Shown here piece by piece: positions 9,291 through 18,815 of a stretch of DNA of 64,000 nt. This DNA comes from Erythrobacter sp. (lineage in GTDB: Bacteria > Pseudomonadota > Alphaproteobacteria > Sphingomonadales > Sphingomonadaceae). Each line of letters begins with the position of its first letter. Position 1 is the first letter of the stretch. A program made the position numbers and the translations under genes. Below the pieces are notes generated by a model that saw only the letters and a program-made list of their open reading frames with translations, was not told the origin of the DNA and made no database searches. The stretch is taken from positions 62,001-126,000 of the forward strand of contig NZ_JAMWYX010000009.1 of assembly GCF_024305245.1 (NCBI RefSeq), written 5' to 3'.

Positions 9291-11480
9291 TTAATTGTCG
9301 GGCGGGATTGCGCCGCCGGTGGCTTCCTCAAGGAAATCCTGGCTTGCTGCGGGCGGCCCTTCCTGCGGGCGTGCACGTGGGCGCTCGCGCTCCCGATCAC
9401 GTTCACGGTCCCGATCCCGGTCAAGAGGCCGCTCCCCTTCAATGCCGAACGGGCTGGGCGTCGGCTCGCGGCGGCCAGGTTCGATCAGGTTACCCTGCTC
9501 GTCGATGTAGTAATAATCATCCGGCTCGCCGAACATCGCCTCCTCGTCCGGCTCCAGCTGCCATTCGGGCAGTTCGACGGTGGTTTCGAATTCCTCGATC
9601 GCCCGGTCCTTGACCGCATAGCGCATATAGGCCGCAAACGCCTGCGCCGGGGCGCGTCCTCCTTGCAGACCAGAGACAGCCTTGGCATCGTCGCGGCCCA
9701 TCCAGACCCCGGTCGTGATGCCGCTGGAAAAGCCGACGAACCAGCCATCCTTGTTCGATGACGTGGTGCCGGTCTTGCCCGCCACCGGTCGCCCGATCTG
9801 CGCTGCACGGCCAGTGCCGGTCTGCACCGCAGCCTGCAACAGATCGGTCATCCCTGCCGCCACATAATCGGGCACCAGCGTCCGTTCCTGCGCGCGTTCA
9901 TGCTGGTAGAGCAGTTCCCCGTCGGCGGTTGTCACCTTGGCGATTCCGTAGGGCTCCACCCCCACCCCCTTCGCCGATACCACGGCGAAGGCGCGGGTCA
10001 TTTCGATCAGGCGCACTTCCGACGATCCCAGCACCATCGACGGGAAGGTCGAAACCTCCGACGTGATGCCGAACCGCCGCGCCATCGAGGCGACCGTGCC
10101 GAACCCGACCTCGTTGCCGAGCTGCGCTGCGACCGTGTTGATCGAAAAGGCGAATGCGGTGCGCAGGTCGGTCTCGCCGATATTGCGACCGCTGGAATTG
10201 CGCGGGCTCCAGCCGTCGATCGTCACCGGCGTATCGACCACCATATCCTCGGGCGTGTAGCCCGCTTCCAGTGCGGCGAGATAGACGAACAGCTTCCACG
10301 ACGACCCCGGCTGGCGCATCGCGGCGGTGGCGCGGTTGAAATTGGTGGCGACGTAATCCGTCCCGCCCACCAGCGCGAGGATCGCGCCGTCCCGGTCAAG
10401 GCTCACCAGCGCGCCCTGCGCTCCGCCCGGCGTATTCGCCTCGATCGCGGTGGTGGCCGCGCGCTGCATTCCGATGTCGAGGGTGGTCCACACCTCGATC
10501 GGTTCGAAGGTTTCGGGCAGGATGATGTCGAGTTGCGGCAGCACCCAATCGGTGAAATACCGCACCGAGTTCTGCCCGGCGGCCTCCTTCAATTGCACCG
10601 CGCCGACATCGACCATCGCCTGATCGGCCGTGATGTAGCCCTGCTCGCGCATAAGCCGCAGCACCACCTGCGCGCGGTCGACAGCGGCCTGAACATCGGC
10701 GGTGGGGGAATAGCGGCTCGGCGCCTTGACCAGCCCGGCGATGATCGCCGCTTCGCCCACGCTTAGTTCTGTCGCGGGGTGGCTGAAGAACTTGCGGCTG
10801 GCGCTGTCGACGCCATAGGCGCCGCCGCCGAAATAGACCTTGTTGAGATACAGCTCGAGGATTTCCTCCTTGGAGAACTTCCATTCGAGCGCCAGCGCCA
10901 GCACCGCCTCGCGCGCCTTGCGGTCGAAGGTGCGGTTGGAATTGAGGAACAGGTTGCGGGCCAGCTGCTGGGTGATGGTGGACGTGCCGCCCAGCCGCGC
11001 GCGCGATCCGGTCACGCCTTCGACCAGCGCGCCCGTCAGACGTACGGGATCGACCCCGATATGCGAGTGGAACCGCTTGTCCTCGACCGCGATCATCGCG
11101 TTCTTCATGTTGTCGGGGATTTCGTCGTAATCGAGCCACTCGCCGAAACTCGGCCCCAATTCGACGATTTCGCGCCCGTCACGCGCGCGCACCACGATCG
11201 TCTGGCCCGGCTGGTTGGCCACAAGCGCGGAATAGCTGGGAATCGATCGCGCTGCAAAGCCGACCGCAAAGCCGAGGAATATGACGCCCAGCAGCGCCAG
11301 CCCGCCAGCGATCCAGAACCCGCGCTTCAGCCATGCACGCAAGCGCGAGGGCGGCTTGCCCGCGCCGCTGCTGCCGCCGCTCGCCTTGCTGCGCGCAGGC
11401 GGAGCATCGGCCCGCTCTACTGCTGCCCGGCGGCTTCCGCGCGCACCCTTGTTCTGCAACCGGTCACCCCTTTTGGACAT
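9291..11480 (-). CDS. class A penicillin-binding protein (PBP1-type)
   Basis: Bifunctional peptidoglycan glycosyltransferase/transpeptidase, inner membrane with a periplasmic body. The 729 residues comprise a basic cytosolic N-terminus, one transmembrane helix near residues 52-75 and the GT51 domain with AVEDKRFHSHIGVDP (catalytic Glu) and GGTSTITQQLARNLFL. The transpeptidase domain has the SxxK Ser (RQPGSSWKLF), a SIN motif (AFSINTVAAQ) and KTG (GKTGTTSSNKDGW). The C-terminus is an odd Arg/Asp/Glu tract (RDRDRERDRERERPRARP). Bicistronic links are not evident; the gene ends at the shared terminator. Family call firm; 1a versus 1b subclass open. Confidence 0.93.
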   Translation of the reverse strand: MSKRGDRLQNKGARGSRRAAVERADAPPARSKASGGSSGAGKPPSRLRAWLKRGFWIAGGLALLGVIFLGFAVGFAARSIPSYSALVANQPGQTIVVRARDGREIVELGPSFGEWLDYDEIPDNMKNAMIAVEDKRFHSHIGVDPVRLTGALVEGVTGSRARLGGTSTITQQLARNLFLNSNRTFDRKAREAVLALALEWKFSKEEILELYLNKVYFGGGAYGVDSASRKFFSHPATELSVGEAAIIAGLVKAPSRYSPTADVQAAVDRAQVVLRLMREQGYITADQAMVDVGAVQLKEAAGQNSVRYFTDWVLPQLDIILPETFEPIEVWTTLDIGMQRAATTAIEANTPGGAQGALVSLDRDGAILALVGGTDYVATNFNRATAAMRQPGSSWKLFVYLAALEAGYTPEDMVVDTPVTIDGWSPRNSSGRNIGETDLRTAFAFSINTVAAQLGNEVGFGTVASMARRFGITSEVSTFPSMVLGSSEVRLIEMTRAFAVVSAKGVGVEPYGIAKVTTADGELLYQHERAQERTLVPDYVAAGMTDLLQAAVQTGTGRAAQIGRPVAGKTGTTSSNKDGWFVGFSSGITTGVWMGRDDAKAVSGLQGGRAPAQAFAAYMRYAVKDRAIEEFETTVELPEWQLEPDEEAMFGEPDDYYYIDEQGNLIEPGRREPTPSPFGIEGERPLDRDRDRERDRERERPRARPQEGPPAASQDFLEEATGGAIPPDN

Positions 11481-11601
11481 GGCCTGACGTTCTATCCGTT
11501 ACTGCCCGTCACGACCGGGCGCGGCGGACCTGTGCATAGGCAAGTTGTAACCGGGGGTGAACCGCGCCGGCCGCCCTGTCCCCCGTTGCGGCAGGCACGC
11601 C

Positions 11602-12012
11602 TCAGCTGTCGGCCGGGGTAAACACCAGCGCGGCGGAATTGATGCAGTAGCGCAGGCCGCCGTGTTCGGGTGGGCCGTCTGGAAACACATGGCCCAGATG
11701 CCCGCCGCACTTGCCGCAGCGCACTTCGGTGCGGACCATGCCGTAAGCCGTGTCGCGGTGCTCCTCCACCACCTCTTCGTCGGCAGGCTTGGTGAAGGCG
11801 GGCCAGCCGCAGCCGGAATTGTACTTGGCGGTGGAATAGAACAGCTGCGTGCCGCAGGCGGCGCAGTGATATTCGCCCTCGTCATAGAACTTGTCATATT
11901 CGCCGGTGAAGGCGCGTTCGGTGCCCGCTTCGCGCAGCACGTGGTACTGCATCGGGTCGAGCTTCTCGCGCCATTCGGCGTCGGTCAGGCTGCGGGGGTC
12001 TGGGTTGTCCAT
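11602..12012 (-). CDS. msrB: methionine-R-sulfoxide reductase MsrB
   Basis: Reduces methionine-R-sulfoxide in proteins using thioredoxin. The 136-residue protein is the standard single-domain form. It has two zinc-binding CxxC pairs (CAACG and CGKCGG), the fold signatures CGWPAFTKP and [23 protein letters not shown], and the catalytic Cys in RYCINS. The start ATG 12012 fits the usual short N-terminus ([11 protein letters not shown]). It stands alone between the PBP and the GST gene in the same direction. Confidence 0.96.
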   Translation of the reverse strand: MDNPDPRSLTDAEWREKLDPMQYHVLREAGTERAFTGEYDKFYDEGEYHCAACGTQLFYSTAKYNSGCGWPAFTKPADEEVVEEHRDTAYGMVRTEVRCGKCGGHLGHVFPDGPPEHGGLRYCINSAALVFTPADS

Positions 12013-12077
12013 GAATTATCCTCTCTGCTTACCTGCAATATCAGAGCGCGAGAGGAAATTCGCAAGCGTTGCGCCAA

Positions 12078-12746
12078 TCACCCATCAACCAGCGCATAAT
12101 GCGCAGGCGGCTGGATCACGTCCATCCGCTCGGTCAGCAGTGGGCGGAAGCTCGGGCGGCTCTTGAACACGGCATACCAGCCGCGCGATTGTTCGTGCCC
12201 GGCCCAGTCGATCCCGCCGAGATAATCCGCGACCGATATCTGCGCTGCCGCCGCCAGATCGGCGAGGCTCATGGTGGATCCCGCCACCCACGGGCGATTG
12301 TCGATCAGCCAGTCGAGATAGTCGAGATGGCCGTGGGCCAGCTTCATCGCGTTGCGCAGTGCGCCGCTATCAGGCGGCTGGCGCAGGATGCGTTTGCGCA
12401 TCCGTTCGGACAGCAGGGGCGCGGTGACATCGGCGTAGAAATTCTCGTCGAACAGCGCGACCAGCCGGCGGATCTCGGCGCGTTGGGTGGCGGTGCCGTT
12501 GATCATCGGCGTGCGTTCGACCGTCTCTTCGAAATATTCGGCGATCGCGCGGCTATCGGCGATGGCGATATTCTTTTCGGGATTAACGATCACCGGCGTG
12601 CGTCCGGCCGGGTTGAGGTTGAAGAACATGTCCGACGCTGCCCACGGATCCTCGCGCACCAGATCATAGGCGATGTTCTTCTCGCTCAGCAGCAGGCGGA
12701 TCTTGCGGCTGAACGGGCAGAGCGGGAATTGATGGAGTTGCCACAT
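12078..12746 (-). CDS. glutathione S-transferase family protein
   Basis: A 222-residue GST-fold protein. The thioredoxin-like N-terminal domain begins LHQFPLCPFSRKIRLLLSEK, giving a Cys-containing CPFS active-site-like motif as in omega/beta-type GSTs. The cis-Pro segment is NPAGRTPVIV and the SNAIL-like segment is ADSRAIAEYFEE. The helical C-terminal domain has LAHGHLDYLDWLIDNRPWVAG and SLADLAAAAQ. The substrate cannot be predicted; a detoxifying or thiol-transferase role is the general expectation. No operon partner is evident. Confidence 0.88.
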   Translation of the reverse strand: MWQLHQFPLCPFSRKIRLLLSEKNIAYDLVREDPWAASDMFFNLNPAGRTPVIVNPEKNIAIADSRAIAEYFEETVERTPMINGTATQRAEIRRLVALFDENFYADVTAPLLSERMRKRILRQPPDSGALRNAMKLAHGHLDYLDWLIDNRPWVAGSTMSLADLAAAAQISVADYLGGIDWAGHEQSRGWYAVFKSRPSFRPLLTERMDVIQPPAHYALVDG

Positions 12747-12822
12747 GTCGCGGTTATCCTTGCCTCATTTTCCGGGGCAAATCCAGCAGCGCATGGGGTG
12801 GGCACGGGGGATATGTCGATGC

Positions 12823-13197
12823 TTACAGCCCGGCAGCGGACTTCATCAGCAGGCAGGCGGGCATCATCGCCGGGATATCATCCGGGCTGGCCTTCAGCCG
12901 CTCGCCCTGCAGCGCGATCAGATCGAACGCGCCGCGCCGGTCTAGCCCGCGATCATCCATCAATTGCGCGATGGTGCGCACGAAGAATTCGCGCCCGCCG
13001 TCCTGATCGAGACCCAGCGGTCCCGCAGCGCCGCGCGCATCGCCTGCCTTCTGCCAATCACTGACAAAGGCGAATGCGACCGCGCAGCGCAAGGCGGCGG
13101 ATTGCTGAAGGGTGAGGTCTTCGAGGCTGACAGGCGGCGCAGGCGCAGCTGGCGCGGCCTGAAGCGTGAGCGCGGCGGCGATGAGGGCGTGGATCAT
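12823..13197 (-). CDS. small exported protein of unknown function
   Basis: About 124 residues from ATG 13197. An N-terminal signal peptide (HALIAAALTLQAAPAAPA) is followed by a soluble helical region (LTLQQSAALRCAVAFAFVSDWQ, then FFVRTIAQLMDDRGLDRRGA) and a conserved-looking C-terminus (MPACLLMKSAAGL) with a Cys that could pair with the Cys in ALRCAVA. This pattern recurs in short Sphingomonad exported proteins, but I do not recognise a named family. The start was chosen so that the signal peptide is terminal; the frame stays open to 13263. Confidence 0.65.
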   Translation of the reverse strand: MIHALIAAALTLQAAPAAPAPPVSLEDLTLQQSAALRCAVAFAFVSDWQKAGDARGAAGPLGLDQDGGREFFVRTIAQLMDDRGLDRRGAFDLIALQGERLKASPDDIPAMMPACLLMKSAAGL

Positions 13198-13308
13198 GCC
13201 CACTCCTATGCACCGCCGGATGAACCTGTGGCTACCGGAAAAGCCGATTGCCGCACCGGGCAATCCGTCCTAATCCGCAACGTGTCTTATGAGAGGAGAC
13301 CTCACACA

Positions 13309-13701
13309 ATGTTCAGTCACGTGATGATCGGCACCAATGATATTGATCGCGCCAAGGCATTCTACGATGCGGTACTCGGCGTCCTCGGGGCCGGCCCCGG
13401 GATGATCAACGAGGCGGGCACCGGCCACAAACGCCTGTTCTACATGCACGGCGGCAGCATCTTCGGGATCTCGCAACCGATCAACGATGAGCCTGCGAGC
13501 TGCGCAAATGGAGCCACGATAGGCTTCGCCTGCGACAGCCTTGAGCAGGTGCAGGCCTTCCACGACGCGGCGGTTGCCGCCGGTGGCAAGTCGATCGAAG
13601 ACCCGCCGGGCCCGCGCACCGGATCGATGGGCACGCTCAACCTCGGCTATGTGCTCGATCCCGATGGCCACAAGCTGTGCATGTTGCACCGCGTAGGCTG
13701 A
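13309..13701 (+). CDS. VOC-family (glyoxalase-fold) protein
   Basis: A 130-residue single-domain vicinal-oxygen-chelate protein. It begins with the typical metal-ligand strand FSHVMIGTNDIDRAKAFYDAVLG and ends with DPDGHKLCMLHR, carrying the second half-site. The start ATG 13309 is preceded by GAGAGGAG. Such proteins are often annotated as lactoylglutathione lyase-like or dioxygenase-like; no substrate can be inferred. It is convergent with metW, with 3 bp between stop codons. Confidence 0.88.
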   Translation: MFSHVMIGTNDIDRAKAFYDAVLGVLGAGPGMINEAGTGHKRLFYMHGGSIFGISQPINDEPASCANGATIGFACDSLEQVQAFHDAAVAAGGKSIEDPPGPRTGSMGTLNLGYVLDPDGHKLCMLHRVG

Positions 13702-13704
13702 ACC

Positions 13705-14292
13705 CTACCGGCTCAATTCGAACACCGCGAATTCGGCGCGCCAGTTTGCTGCTGGCGCGCCGATTTGCTGTTCATTGGCAAAGAACCACGCGCGCTCGAT
13801 AGCCGCGCCTTTCAGCCGCGCCAGATCGCGGAAATCATCCACCGTAACGTGGTGGATGTTCTGGGTTTCGTACCAGCTCACCGGCAGCGCGCGCGTCACC
13901 GGCATCCGCCCGCCCAGCATCAGCGCCGCGCGCGTGCGCCAATGCGCGAAATTGGGGAATGAAACGAAGGCCCGGCGCCCCACCCGCAGCAGTTCATCAA
14001 GGATCAGGTCGGGCCGGGTCGCGGTCTGCAAAGTCTGGCTGAGGATCGCGTAATCGAACGCCTTGTCGGGGTAATTGGCAAGGTCGGCATTGGCATCGCC
14101 CTGCACCACGCTCAGCCCGCGCGATACGCAGCGTTCGACCAGTTCGCCGTCCAGTTCGATCCCGCGCGCATCGCAGCCGCTGGCGCTTTCCAGTTCGGCC
14201 ATTAGCGCGCCGTCACCGCAACCGATGTCGAGCACCCGGCTGCCGGGCGCGACGTGGGCGGCGATGGCGGCAAGATCGGGGCGCAGGCTCAT
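13705..14292 (-). CDS. metW: methionine biosynthesis protein MetW
   Basis: A 195-residue SAM-methyltransferase-fold protein that works with MetX in homoserine acylation; its exact role is in complex with or activation of MetX. The SAM-motif [17 protein letters not shown], the segment [20 protein letters not shown] and the C-terminal [21 protein letters not shown] are diagnostic for MetW. Its start overlaps the metX stop by 4 bp (ATGA), so the pair is translationally coupled. Confident. Confidence 0.95.
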   Translation of the reverse strand: MSLRPDLAAIAAHVAPGSRVLDIGCGDGALMAELESASGCDARGIELDGELVERCVSRGLSVVQGDANADLANYPDKAFDYAILSQTLQTATRPDLILDELLRVGRRAFVSFPNFAHWRTRAALMLGGRMPVTRALPVSWYETQNIHHVTVDDFRDLARLKGAAIERAWFFANEQQIGAPAANWRAEFAVFELSR

Positions 14293-15386
14293 TCGACGAA
14301 CCCCTTCACCACCCGGTCGAGCTGGTCGTGTTCGAGCAGGAAGCTGTCATGTCCATTGGGCGCGCTGAGTTCGACGAAGCTGACCTTCGCCCCCGCCGCG
14401 TTCAACGCGTGCACCACATGGCGGCTTTCGGCGGTGGGATACAGCCAGTCGGTATCGAAGCTGACGAGGCAGAACCGCGCATTGGTGCCTGCGAAGGCGG
14501 TGGCCAGCTTCCCGCCATGTTCCTCCGCGATGTCGAAGTAATCCATTGCGCGCGTGATGTAGAGGTAGCTGTTGGCATCGAACCGCCGGGTAAAGCCGCT
14601 GCCCTGATAGCGCAGGTAGCTTTCGACCTGAAACTCGGCATCGAAGCCGAACCCTTTCGCGTCCCGGTCCTGCAACCGGCGCCCGAACTTCTCGGTCAGC
14701 CCGGCTTCGGAAAGATAGGTGATATGCGCCGCCATCCGCGCCACGGCGAGGCCATTGTCGGGCCTGGCATCGCTGGCGTAGTAATCGCCGTCCGCCCAGG
14801 CCGGATCGGCCATGATCGCCTGCCGCCCGACTTCGTGAAAGGCGATGTTCTGCGCCGAATGGCGCGCGGTCGAGGCGATCACCAGCACCCGCGCCGCACG
14901 CTCGGGCCAGTTGGCGGCGAGGCTCAATGCCTGCATCCCGCCCATCGACCCGCCGACCACAGCGTGCAGCCGTGCGATCTCCAACCCGTCCAGCAGCGCC
15001 ACCAGCCCGCGCACCATGTCGCGAATGGTGATGACGGGGAAGCGCATCGCATAGGGCGCGCCATCGGGCGCGAGGCTGGCGGGCCCGGTCGATCCCATGC
15101 AGGAACCGATGACATTGGCGCAGATCACGAAATGGCGATTGGTATCGATCGGCTTGCCCGGCCCGACCATCCGTTCCCACCAACCCGGCTTGCCGGTGAT
15201 CGGATGCGGGCTGGCGAGGTACTGGTCGCCGGTCAGCGCGTGGCACACCAGCACCGCGTTGCTCTTGTCATCCGCGAGCGTGCCATAAGTCTCATAGGCA
15301 ATCTGCGCACCCTCCAGCGCCTGTCCGCTGTCGAGCGGCAGGGAGTGGGGGATGTGATAGATCGAGGAAGAGCTAGCGGGTGCCAT
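14289..15386 (-). CDS. metX: homoserine O-acyltransferase MetX
   Basis: Activates L-homoserine by O-acylation for methionine synthesis. The alpha/beta-hydrolase protein of about 365 residues has the nucleophile elbow [15 protein letters not shown] (catalytic Ser), the family stretch [24 protein letters not shown] broken across residues 25-50, and the catalytic His in [11 protein letters not shown]. Alphaproteobacterial MetX may use succinyl-CoA or acetyl-CoA; sequence alone does not decide. ATG 15386 is preferred over an upstream TTG (15425), because the latter reads into the repeat arm at 15415-15440. Coupled to metW. Confidence 0.95.
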   Translation of the reverse strand: MAPASSSSIYHIPHSLPLDSGQALEGAQIAYETYGTLADDKSNAVLVCHALTGDQYLASPHPITGKPGWWERMVGPGKPIDTNRHFVICANVIGSCMGSTGPASLAPDGAPYAMRFPVITIRDMVRGLVALLDGLEIARLHAVVGGSMGGMQALSLAANWPERAARVLVIASTARHSAQNIAFHEVGRQAIMADPAWADGDYYASDARPDNGLAVARMAAHITYLSEAGLTEKFGRRLQDRDAKGFGFDAEFQVESYLRYQGSGFTRRFDANSYLYITRAMDYFDIAEEHGGKLATAFAGTNARFCLVSFDTDWLYPTAESRHVVHALNAAGAKVSFVELSAPNGHDSFLLEHDQLDRVVKGFVE

Positions 15387-15414
15387 TGCCAGAAAGCGCA
15401 AAGCGGAAAAACAG

Positions 15415-15488
15415 CCCTTCGACAAGCTCGGGGCGAACGGTTAGAGGGATTTTTTCTGCATTCCGTTCGTGCTGCGCTTGTCGAAGCA
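15415..15488. repeat. inverted REP-like dispersed element
   Basis: Two imperfect inverted arms of about 25 bp flank a 22-bp T-rich spacer. The left arm, 15415-15440, contains CTTCGACAAGC and CGAACGG; the right arm, 15463-15488, contains CCGTTCG and GCTTGTCGAAG. The same sequence is familiar as a dispersed intergenic repeat in many Sphingomonadales genomes, where it gives spurious RPELVEG / FDKLRANG peptides. Here it fills the divergent gap between metX and hisC and could fold into a hairpin. Only this copy pair was noticed in the window. Confidence 0.75.
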
Positions 15489-15516
15489 CTGCCTTTTCTT
15501 CAAGCGGCACATCACG

Positions 15517-16632
15517 ATGACCATCACCAGACCTCAACCAAAGCCCTGGCCAAAGCCCTGGATCGCGCAGATCCACGCCTATGTGCCGGGCAAGTCCGAA
15601 TCGGCGAGCGGCACCCCGCTGACCAAGCTTTCCGCCAACGAGAACCCGCTCGGCAGCAGCCCTGCGGCGCGTGCTGCCTTGGCCGAAGCGCATAATCCCG
15701 CCGATTATCCCGATCCCGATGCCCGCGCGTTGCGGGAGAAGATTGCGGCAGTGCACGGCCTTGATCCGGCGCGGATCGTCTGCGGCACGGGCTCCGGCGA
15801 ATTGCTGCACTGCGCGGTGCAGGCATTGGCGGGGGTTGGCGATGAGGTGCTGGCCTCGCGCTATTCCTTCTCGCTCTACCCGCTGCTGGCGCACAAGGTC
15901 GGAGCGACACCGGTGTTTGCCGAGGATGATGGCTATACCGCCTCGGTCGATAACCTGCTGGCGGCGGTGACCCCGCAGACCCGCGTGGTGCTGCTCGACA
16001 ACCCGAACAATCCGGTCGGCAGCTTTCTGCCCCCGTCCGAAGTCGCCCGCCTGCACGCTGGGTTGCCTTCGGACGTACTGCTGGTGGTGGACGAAGCCTA
16101 CGGCGAGTACGTTGATCCGGCGCACCCGCACGCCGCCTTCGAACTGGCGGCGCGCCATGAGAACGTGCTGGTCAGCCGCACCTTCTCCAAGGCTTACGGC
16201 CTCGCATCCGAGCGGGTCGGCTGGGTGACGGGCTCGCCGCATCTGATCGATCTGGTCAACCGGCTGCGCGGCGCGTTCAATGTCTCGGTCAGCGGGCAGA
16301 AGGCCGCGCTGGCGGCGCTGGGCGATCAGGATTTCGTCGCCGCCACCCGCATCCACAACGCCGCCGAACGCGCGCGGCTGGTCGAGGCGATCGCTGCGCT
16401 GGGTAATCATGGTCTGTCGGCCTCCCCCAGCGAGGCCAATTTCCTGCTGGTGCATTTCGATGGCGAGGTGACCGCCGCCGCCGCGCTGGAGGCGTTGTCG
16501 GATGCCGGATATGCCGTGCGCCATCTGCCCTCGCAGGGCCTGCCCAATGCCCTGCGCATCACCATCGGCAAGTCGAACGACATGACCCGCGTGATTGCCG
16601 CCCTGCGCACCCTGTGCGGCGAGGCGGCATGA
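15517..16632 (+). CDS. hisC: histidinol-phosphate aminotransferase
   Basis: PLP-dependent class I/II aminotransferase of 371 residues. HisC converts imidazole-acetol phosphate to histidinol phosphate and, in this clade, often also transaminates aromatic keto acids. Visible marks are KLSANENPLGSSPAA, LLDNPNNPVGSF, VVDEAYGEYV, and the PLP-lysine motif SRTFSKAYGLASERVGW. It starts at ATG 15517; its stop overlaps the tyrC start by 4 bp (ATGA). Linkage to a prephenate dehydrogenase gene suggests it also serves tyrosine/phenylalanine synthesis. Confidence 0.93.
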   Translation: MTITRPQPKPWPKPWIAQIHAYVPGKSESASGTPLTKLSANENPLGSSPAARAALAEAHNPADYPDPDARALREKIAAVHGLDPARIVCGTGSGELLHCAVQALAGVGDEVLASRYSFSLYPLLAHKVGATPVFAEDDGYTASVDNLLAAVTPQTRVVLLDNPNNPVGSFLPPSEVARLHAGLPSDVLLVVDEAYGEYVDPAHPHAAFELAARHENVLVSRTFSKAYGLASERVGWVTGSPHLIDLVNRLRGAFNVSVSGQKAALAALGDQDFVAATRIHNAAERARLVEAIAALGNHGLSASPSEANFLLVHFDGEVTAAAALEALSDAGYAVRHLPSQGLPNALRITIGKSNDMTRVIAALRTLCGEAA

Positions 16633-17531
16633 CGATCACCCGCGTCGCGATCATCGGGCTGGGCCTGCTGGGCGGCTCGATCGGGCTGGCGGTCAAGGCA
16701 CGCGGGCTGGACATCGCCACCACCGGCTTCGACCGTGATCCGGACGTGCGCAAGCGGGCCGGGGAGCGCGGGCTGGTCGATACGGTGTGCGACAGCGCCG
16801 CCGAAGCCGTGGCCAATGCCGATCTCGTAATCCTGTGCGTGCCTGTCGGCGCGATGGGCGCAGCGGCGCGTGAGCTTGCGCCCGGCCTCGCCCCGCATGC
16901 CATCGTCAGCGACGTCGGATCGTCCAAGGCCGCCGTGGCCGAGGCGCTCGCCGCGGCGCTGCCGGGCGCCTGCATCATCCCCGCCCACCCGGTCGCAGGC
17001 ACCGAGCAAAGCGGGCCGGAGGCGGGGTTTGCCACCCTGTTCGCGGGCCGCTGGTGCATCATCACTCCCCCTGAAGACTGCGATCCGGCGGCGCTCGCGG
17101 CACTCTCCGGTTTCTGGACGGCGCTCGGCTCCAAGGTCGAGTTGATGGACGCCGCCCACCACGATCTGGTGCTCGCCGTCACCAGCCACATCCCGCACCT
17201 CATCGCCTACACCATCGTCGGCACCGCCAGCGATCTGGAGGACGTGACCCAGAGCGAAGTCATCAAGTACTCCGCCGGGGGCTTTCGCGATTTCACCCGC
17301 ATCGCCGCGTCCGATCCGGTCATGTGGCGCGACGTGTTTCTGACCAATCGCGGCGCCGTGCTGGAGATGCTGGGGCGCTTTTCCGAAGATCTCACCGCGC
17401 TGCAGCGTGCGATCCGATCGGGCGACGGGGACACTCTGTTCGACCTGTTCACCCGCACCCGCGCGATCCGGCGGCAGGTGATCGAGCAAGGGCAGGACGA
17501 CGAGCGCCCCGATTTCGGACGGGATCACTAG
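16629..17531 (+). CDS. tyrC: prephenate/arogenate dehydrogenase
   Basis: NAD(P)-dependent TyrA-type dehydrogenase of 300 residues that oxidises prephenate or arogenate in tyrosine synthesis. The Rossmann motif IIGLGLLGGSIGLAVKARG opens the protein; DVGSSKAAV and HPVAGTEQSGPEAG follow. The catalytic-His region is AAHHDLVLAVTSHIPHLIAY. No chorismate mutase or ACT domain is fused. Start ATG 16629 overlaps the hisC stop, making a two-gene aromatic amino acid operon. The symbol follows the common name for cyclohexadienyl dehydrogenases in this group; tyrA is an alternative. Confidence 0.92.
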   Translation: MTITRVAIIGLGLLGGSIGLAVKARGLDIATTGFDRDPDVRKRAGERGLVDTVCDSAAEAVANADLVILCVPVGAMGAAARELAPGLAPHAIVSDVGSSKAAVAEALAAALPGACIIPAHPVAGTEQSGPEAGFATLFAGRWCIITPPEDCDPAALAALSGFWTALGSKVELMDAAHHDLVLAVTSHIPHLIAYTIVGTASDLEDVTQSEVIKYSAGGFRDFTRIAASDPVMWRDVFLTNRGAVLEMLGRFSEDLTALQRAIRSGDGDTLFDLFTRTRAIRRQVIEQGQDDERPDFGRDH

Positions 17532-17979
17532 TCCGCCCCCGCTCCTGCCGGCGCGCCTGTAGGAGACACATGAGACACTGTCCAGGAACACAAAGACCGC
17601 CCGCCCCACGCGGGCCGGCGGAGCACAGCTGTACGCGATGGGAAAAGGGGAGATGCCTGCAGGTCATGCGGGCGTAGCTGGCAGGTCAGCCCCAAGTAGG
17701 AAAGCGCGCCTGAAAGACCTCCAGTCGACGTTTTGAACTGTTGCGGTGCAGCCGAGGGCCGCAGCGTGTCAGAATTGACGTTCTTTTGACGGTAGCGGTG
17801 ATTGACCACCGCTTTGGCGCGCTGCAATTTGCGACAACGCCAGTGCGTTACCACTGCGCACAGAAAGTAGCGCGTTATCCTGCTTTGTCGGCGTGAACTG
17901 GGCTTTACCGCCTGCTGATCGGATCGACGCAAAATGATTTGATACGTCGAGCATGCGCCATCCAGGGAAGGGAAGAGGA
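17532..17979. other. intergenic region, no gene seen
   Basis: About 450 bp between tyrC and the dioxygenase. No frame has convincing coding character. Two short inverted repeats stand out near 17795-17815 (AGCGGTG-ATTGAC-CACCGCT) and around 17838-17855 (CAGTG/CACTG arms). They may be regulatory or chance. The dioxygenase promoter should lie in its right half. Confidence 0.5.
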
Positions 17980-18630
17980 ATGAGCAAGTTTGAAAGCGCC
18001 CTATCGCGGCGTGCCTTTGCCGGGACTGTCCTTGCCGCCGGCGCCTTCGCAGCCACGCGCGGCCTTGCGCAAGGTGCTGCTCCCTCGATCACGGCTGAAT
18101 CGCCGCTGGGGCCGTTCTATCCGGTCGGGTATCGCGGTGAGGATGACTTCGACATGACCATGCTCAAAGGTCACACGACCCGGGCGTTGGGCGAGGTTAT
18201 CGAAGTCAGCGGCCGTGTGCTCGACCGATACGGCAAGCCGATGAAGAATGCCGCTCTGGATATCTGGCAAGCCAACTCGGTGGGGCGATACGCTCATGAC
18301 AATGAACAGAACACCGCACCGCTGGACCCCAATTTTCAAGGCGTAGCCAAGCTGGTTACCGGCAATAGCGGCGAGTGGCGGATCAGGACGATCAAGCCGA
18401 AATTCTACGACACACCGCTTGGTGTTCGCACGCCGCACATCCACTTTGACGTGGTGGGCAGCGCCCACCGTCTGGTGGCGCAGATGTATTTTCCAGAGGA
18501 GACCGAGGCCAATGCCAAGGATTTCCTTTACAAGGACATAGGAGCTGGCGCGCCGACTTCTGTTGCGCAGCTCACTGCGCCCGCCACGTATCGCTGGGAC
18601 ATTGTCCTGATGGATGCGGCGCGATCCTGA
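17980..18630 (+). CDS. exported intradiol ring-cleavage dioxygenase-like protein
   Basis: A 216-residue protein of the catechol/protocatechuate intradiol dioxygenase family (non-heme Fe3+). A Tat-type signal (LSRRAFAGTVLAAGAFA) leads into the catalytic beta-sandwich: AESPLGPFYP, VLDRYGKPMKNAALDIWQAN, GRYAHD (first Tyr ligand region), IKPKFYD (second Tyr) and RTPHIHFDV (His ligands). GGAAGAGG directly precedes ATG 17980. Cytosolic catechol dioxygenases lack signals, so this belongs to the exported subgroup, whose substrate is generally unknown. No ring-degradation operon surrounds it. Confidence 0.85.
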   Translation: MSKFESALSRRAFAGTVLAAGAFAATRGLAQGAAPSITAESPLGPFYPVGYRGEDDFDMTMLKGHTTRALGEVIEVSGRVLDRYGKPMKNAALDIWQANSVGRYAHDNEQNTAPLDPNFQGVAKLVTGNSGEWRIRTIKPKFYDTPLGVRTPHIHFDVVGSAHRLVAQMYFPEETEANAKDFLYKDIGAGAPTSVAQLTAPATYRWDIVLMDAARS

Positions 18631-18639
18631 AACAAGTTC

Positions 18640-18677
18640 GGCTGCTGGAGCCCGGATTTTTCCAAGAAGCAGCCTTT
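18640..18677 (+). terminator. possible weak terminator hairpin
   Basis: GGCTGCT at 18640-18646 pairs with AGCAGCC at 18668-18674, followed by TTTC. The loop is long (21 nt) and the U-run short, so this is only a candidate end for the dioxygenase transcript. Confidence 0.35.
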
Positions 18678-18815
18678 CAGCTATCCGTCCCAATAGACGA
18701 TTGTTTCACAGGGTTGCCCATTCAATAGGAGTGGCCGCGCGGCTAACGATTCCATTGCGAGGGTTGCTTTGATCCTAATGCGCGCCATCTCAACCGAAGC
18801 AATCTGGAGGTTACC

